Source: Zanthoxylum bungeanum (Eukaryota > Streptophyta > Magnoliopsida > Sapindales > Rutaceae). Taken from it: 64,000 bases of DNA. The stretch is taken from contig SKCR01023748.1 of assembly GCA_019454045.1 (NCBI GenBank), positions 1-64,000 of the forward strand, written 5' to 3'. Below are positions 58,489-64,000 of the stretch, piece by piece; position 1 is the stretch's first letter; every line of letters begins with the position of its first letter. The translations under genes were made by a program, and so were the position numbers. Below the pieces are notes generated by a model. That model searched no databases. It was not told the DNA's origin and saw nothing but the letters and a program-made list of their open reading frames with translations.

Positions 58489-61191
58489 TGGTATCTTGAG
58501 CCATTTTGAGCATGAAATTGGAATTAGGGTAAAATTGGGTAAAAATGATTTGAGCATGTTTTGATGAAAATGATTGTTGATATATGCTTGAATGATGATA
58601 ACATGGTGTTATGCATGATCAATTTGATGAAAATTGGATTGGATCAATTTTTCCCCAAATTTGAGGGTTGGCCGAAAGTTGATGCTTGCCCTAAGTCATG
58701 GTGATTTTTGATTTTGATCATTGGATGAGTTGAAATCATTTGGGAAATGTTGATTTAGGATTTAATTGGATTGAATTCGGAATCGGACATGAAAAACCCT
58801 AAATTGCCGTGAGTGATGAAGCATGAAAATGATTGATTTTTTGATTCAATTGTGTTGGACATAAGTTGATGATGATAAGCATAATTAATTGAGTAAATTA
58901 GTGTTTTGGAAATGTTAATTTGGTTAATTAATTATAGCTATACACTTTGATTAATTTAATTATGAAATTTGGAATTTTGTGATTTAATTAATTGGGCCAA
59001 ATTTGGAATTGGGCTTGTAAAAGTTGTAATTGGGCTAAATGGGCTTGGTTGGGCCAAGTTTGGTTTAGGCTAATTGGTTGGATCCAATTGGGCCCAAAAC
59101 CATATCCATAAAGTCCAAATATGACTTAATGGACCTTTAATTTTAATTGGGCCTAATGGGCCTAAATTGGTTTCTTGGCAAATAAGGGTGATTTCTTAAA
59201 TGGGTTTTGGTATTTGGGTTTGACCCATATTGACCAAAAGTCCATGCCTTATGAAATTGATTAAAAGCCCATTGGACTTTAATTAAATTGACATTGGATG
59301 TTAATCGGCTTTGAGACCCGTAATGATTAGATTTGGAATCTAAGTCGTAAAGGCATATTAAAAAGTGTATTATTTAATTTAGAATTAAATATAGAATTAG
59401 TATTAATATAAATTAAATTGGATTTAATATTGTAGTTTAATATAATTCAAGAATTCGTACTTTGAGTACTTATTCGCAAAACGAGTTTGACTTGCGCAAA
59501 ATCAAATCGTTGTTTGAACATTGGATGGTCATTAATTTCAGATTAATTAATTGGATTAGATTGATTGATAACATGCTTTGTGTGAATACATGGATGCGAT
59601 GTATGAATAATGTATATCGGATGGATATTAGATGGGTGAGGGCAATTTTGGAAATTATTGTAATAAATTTAGAATTTATTAAATTGGACCTCCGTGTCCA
59701 GCCTATTACCTATTGACTCTTTGTATTTCTCTTCTCACCTATTCCCCTCAATGTAAATGAGGTTTCTTTAGAAGTGTTATGTAATCGGGTAGAAGTAATA
59801 CTTGTGCTAGCGGGAGAGAGAAAATAGAGAGATTTGTTCTAGGAATAATGTGTTAAGTATCCATCCGCATATCATTATTATTTTATTTACGCGCCTTATT
59901 ATGCTTTTAGAATGCATGTTTAAGGGTGTATGATGATGAGACCTTAACAAAGATAATTAATTGGTTGCCAATTACGCGAAAAACCCTCAACACATATTAA
60001 GCGTTTTTTCATTCCATTGAGTGATTCTTACTCAAGATCCAAGATTGGCACTGGTTTGTTGGCCAAAGTCAAGACCTTTGTCTGTCGCGGATGTGTTTGA
60101 ATCATGAAGGCTTTGATCCATATCGGTGTCTTGTCCAAGTTGTGATTTTTTGGCCAAAGTCAAGATCACTTCTTGTCCATCGACATCGATTACGAAGCTT
60201 TCCAAGGTCAATGGGTTCCGCTTAACTGGGATCATTAAGTTTGTTGTGCCAAAGCCAAGGCTTAGTTGATTCAGAGGAAAAAGGTTAGGGAATATATTGG
60301 ATATATTAGCATATATAAGATATATGTTTCGGACTTGGATGTCCACCTACTGGATCTAGGAATTGCATGTGATCCAATTGATCTTAGAGATCTACCTAGT
60401 TAATTATCATACAATTTGTTGGCCAAAGTCAAGATTGTGTGTTATTTAACGGGATCCTAGCCCACTAGGAAACAAGGTTTCCCGAGTTCTCCACAGAGGG
60501 TTAGAGGCTCGCCGAAAAATAATGGGAGGCAAGTATTAAATTTGCAATATTCGTTTAGTTACTTGCCAATACGCGCTCATTTCAATTTTTCGTCAATATA
60601 AATTAATATATTAGTTGGACTAATATTTAATCATTGTTTTAATTAAACAGTTGGACTGTATTCAAACTAATTCAATTATAGTTGATTATATAATTGGATT
60701 ATAGTAATCAACATATTTGAATTTAACCAATCAAATTATAGTTGATTATATAGTTAGACTATAGTAATCATTATAATCAATAGTACCTAAAATCGTTGAT
60801 TAAATAGTTGGACTATACCAATCAAAGATAACTGAAATAATAGGTTTTAAAAGATAAACATGGGTGAAAATATTTTAAACGGCTTTAATTTTCAGATTGG
60901 GAATAAAATCTCAGGATAGTCCTGGGTAACCGAGAAGTTACTTTATTTGATATAGTGACGTCTCGAGCCTAAGCCCAGAGTTGAGCAAATAGTAGAACAT
61001 AATATTTGGAATATTCATGTGATGATAACTTTAGTGCTTAATCCGTCATGCTTGCCGCAAAGACTCCTTAATTTCTTAGTCAGAACCAAGGATTAGATCC
61101 TTATAGAATGATATTGAAATTGAAGGATCTTCATATATCTATCCTTAGATCTTAGAAGTACAAATTGCAATAAAATACTCTTAGAGAGTTA
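58489..61191 (+). mobile_element. Copia B5 primer site and leader
   Basis: Non-coding leader of about 2.7 kb, the plus-strand match of 55-3065. It contains four TTGGCCAAAGTCAAGA-type motifs (60056-60074, 60147-60165, 60239-60260, 60416-60434) and many stems with TGG spacers (for example 59288-59304, 59327-59343, 60608-60626, 60647-60659, 60689-60703). Confidence 0.8.
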
Positions 61192-63903
61192 ATGGCTATA
61201 CTCAATGAGACAAAGCCAGAGTTTGCAATAGGGCAAGAAGCGCAAGGCGCATCTTACTTCGACATCTCAGTTGGCCAAAGCTTGGCTAAAGTCTTATGGG
61301 GTGTGAAAAAGGGGCAAAGGCAAAGTCATTATAATCTTCTGGGAAGACAAAGGACATATCCCAAAATGTCTGCCTAAACTGTGGCAAACGGGGTCACTGG
61401 AAGCGTGACTGCCGTATAGACAAGGCATACATGAAGGAAAAGAATACGGGCAAGGCTCCGACTTCAAATATGTTTGTCATAAACGTGTTCGCTACTAGTA
61501 TTAAAATTGGATTTTAGATACTGAGTGTGGTACATAAATATATACAGATGTGTAGAATCTGCTGACAAGCTGGATACTGACTTCAGATGAGATTGATCTG
61601 CGAATCGGAAATGAAATGAGAGTCGCTGTTTTAACCGTAGAAACCTAAGTTTAGGAACTACCATTCGGGTGTGTACTTAAATTAGGAAACTGTTATAATG
61701 TAACTAGTTTGACTAGAAAATTATCTCTATATCAGGGTTTAACCCGTTAAGGGTATACCTTTATATTCTAGAACACTAAAGTGTTTTATTTTATAAAGAT
61801 GATATTGAGATAAACACATTAGATGTGAATAACAGTATTTATATTTTGAATATAAATAAATCTCAAACATATAACATGACAAACAAATAGCTCAAACTGA
61901 TTTAATTAGATGAGACTTATTTGTGGCATTGTTGTCTGGGACACAATTAACAAGACTCGTATATCAACACTTTCGAAGAGTGGATACTAGGACGAATTTG
62001 ATTCTATTCAAATAATTTCTATGAATCTAGTTTATTAGGCAAAGTGCCTAAAACACATTTTACTTGGTAAAAGTACAAGTGCCACCGATCTGTTAGCCCT
62101 CGTTCATAGTGAAGTAAATGGGCCCATGTCTAGATAGGCTAGAGGTGGATATGAACACTTCGTAACCTTTACGGATGTTGCATTGCGTTATGGTTATGTG
62201 TTTCTCGTGAAACACGGATCGGAAACTTTTGATGAATTCAAAGAGTTTCGACACGAAGTAGACAAACAGATCGGCTAAAGTATTAAAATGTCACGGTTAG
62301 ACCATGATGGAAAATACTTAAGCAATAATTTTCTCATATACTTGAAAGAGTATAGTATTCTTTCAATGAGGACTCCTCCCGGAACACGTCAATTTGACGG
62401 TGTGTCTGAACGGAGAAACCGAATTTTGTTGGACATGATAAGGTTAATCATGAGTCACTTTGAGCTACCATTTCCTTCAAAGGATACGCATTAACAGTGC
62501 AAAACTTATTTTGAATAAGGTTCCATAAAAATCTGTTTGACAGATTTCATATTAGATATGAACAGGAAAGAAACCGGGTTTTCTCATTCCTGAAGATTTG
62601 GGAATGCTGGGCATATGTTTGGATAATACCAAACTAAAACCCAAATTGGATAAGTGCCTAATTTGTAGGTTATCCTAGGATAACCAAAGTATAGTACTTA
62701 TACAACTCACATGAGAACAATTTAATTGTTGCTCGCCATGCGGTTTTCCTAAGAGGAATACCTATATGCAGTGGCAAGTGGGAGGAAAGTAAAACTCGAT
62801 GAAAATCAGAGTAATACTATTCCAGGCATCGATTCCTTAATGGAACACAAATAGTTTATCAAGGATGAAACTATTCCAATAATCTTCGAATACATAAGAA
62901 CCGCGTAAGTCGGAGAGAGTCAGAAAATAACTTGGGAGGTATGGGTTTCTGATCTCGCCTCATAAAGATGTCAATCTTATTGAGGAATACGAACTGACTA
63001 CGTATGAGGAAGTGATACAAGGTATCGACTCCTTATTATGGCAAAGTGCCATGAAGTCCGAAATGGATTCCATGTATACCAACCAAGTTTAGATACTAGT
63101 TGATGTACCGAAAGGCATTGTGCCTATTGGTACTAAATAAGTCTTCAAGGAAGACATACATGGAAGGCAACATACCAACGTACAAAGCTGGGCTTGTAGC
63201 GAAAAGGTATCGTTATCAACATTGTGTCGATTACGACGAAACCTTTTATCTGTTGCCATGGTTAAATCCATTTTGATAATGCTTGCTAATTCTGCATGTT
63301 TCATTTATGAAATATGGTAGCTGAATGTCAAAATCGTTTTCCTTAAACGGAAACCTTTTGGAGGATGTTTATAACATCCTGACGGTTTTGTCGTACCAAA
63401 ACGAGCAAACAAGGTTTGCGAGTTAATTTGATCCATTTATGGATTGAAGCAAGCATAGCGTTCTTGGAACAATCGTTTTGATGTAATCATAATGGTATAT
63501 GATTTAATTCAAAACGAAAATGATTCTTGTGTATATAAGAAGGTTAGTGGGAGTGCACTGACAGTGATTGTCCTAAAAATGATGATATGTCATTTCTTGG
63601 AAATGATATTCCCATAATACAATCGGTGAAAGCTTGGCTTTCAAGAAAATTCTCCGTAGAATTCTTGGGAGAGACAACCTTTATTCTAGGAATAAAGATC
63701 TACTGGGATAGATCTAAAGGTTATTGGCACTCTCCGAGAACTCGTATATTGAAATAAATGTACGCGACCTGGTGTCTCATATGCTTTGTGCATATGGAGT
63801 CACAATCAGGCCAATCCAAGTGATAGTCACTGGATTGATGTTAAGAACGTCCTTTAATATCTTAGAAGAACTAAGGATTCTTTCTTAATCTATTGAGAAG
63901 GAG
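61192..63903 (+). pseudogene. Copia B5 gag-pol, decayed and truncated
   Basis: A start at 61192 (MAILNETKPEFAIGQEAQGA) opens a Gag-like frame. A complete zinc knuckle CLNCGKRGHWKRDC lies at 61369-61412. The protease site reads DTECGT in place of DTG (61517). Integrase remnants at 62090-62470 include LLALVHSEVNGP, GKYLSNNF and GVSERRNRILLDMI. RT remnants follow: SAMKSEMDSMYTNQV at 63042-63090, SIYGLKQA near 63430 and FILGIKIYWDRSKG at 63681-63720. Stops and frameshifts are frequent. It ends at 63903 before RNase H, joined to family E sequence. Confidence 0.85.
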
Positions 63904-64000
63904 AAAAAGGCAACAAGTTAACACTCGCACCTAGATCACACAAAGCCTTACCAAAGTAATGTTCTCCTATGGTGCAAGGAACAGTAAAACTTTCAGGATC
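63904..64000 (-). pseudogene. Family E protease fragment (E3)
   Basis: Matches 55312-55410 (protease region with the DLGAS motif) with a handful of changes and runs off the window. It is a third copy of family E. Confidence 0.85.

Overview
This window looks like gene-free, AT-rich nuclear DNA of a flowering plant, probably a eudicot. I found no host gene, rRNA, CRISPR array or prokaryotic signal. Nearly every base belongs to nested LTR retrotransposons. I call the families Copia A, B and C, Tat-type Ty3 element D, Athila-like family E, and F, a relative of E. The species cannot be named from sequence alone.

Layout. 1-5189 is a Copia B element on the minus strand: start of its 3' LTR, a 3-kb leader and its 5' LTR, with the coding region missing. 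5190-7111 is a second, inverted Copia B LTR. 7112-43355 is Copia A on the minus strand. Its left LTR is split by a solo F LTR (7806-10011, perfect ATATC duplication). Its gag-pol frame is at 10480-14397. Its right LTR is split by Copia C (16722-42197). Copia C contains a complete 14-kb Tat element D (23114-37126, GACGT duplication) and a solo Copia B LTR (37258-39299). 43520-56474 is a tandem array of Athila-like E copies on the minus strand, carrying a SINE and a Copia B LTR. 56475-63903 is a plus-strand Copia B with a decayed gag-pol. The last 97 bases re-enter E sequence.

Relative order from nesting: Copia A was there first; C and F inserted into its LTRs; D and a Copia B copy then inserted into C. 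In the E array the SINE and two Copia B copies came after E. No element has an intact coding region. Copia A is the best preserved: one unbroken frame of 1,306 codons with 15 nonsense codons and no frameshift, which fits cytosine-deamination decay.

Most unusual signals: (1) Copia B LTRs and leader carry serial short inverted repeats with almost invariant 3-nt spacers (UGG in sense RNA), with compensatory changes between copies; (2) family E carries Gag-protease fused to an integrase tail, with RT, RNase H and the integrase core missing in both copies where this can be read; (3) the Tat element has a 3' tandem array with a three-monomer higher-order repeat of about 132 bp; (4) a SINE with 16-bp duplications; (5) a CACGTG-rich block in the F solo LTR. 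All reading was by eye; identities and family names need alignment.
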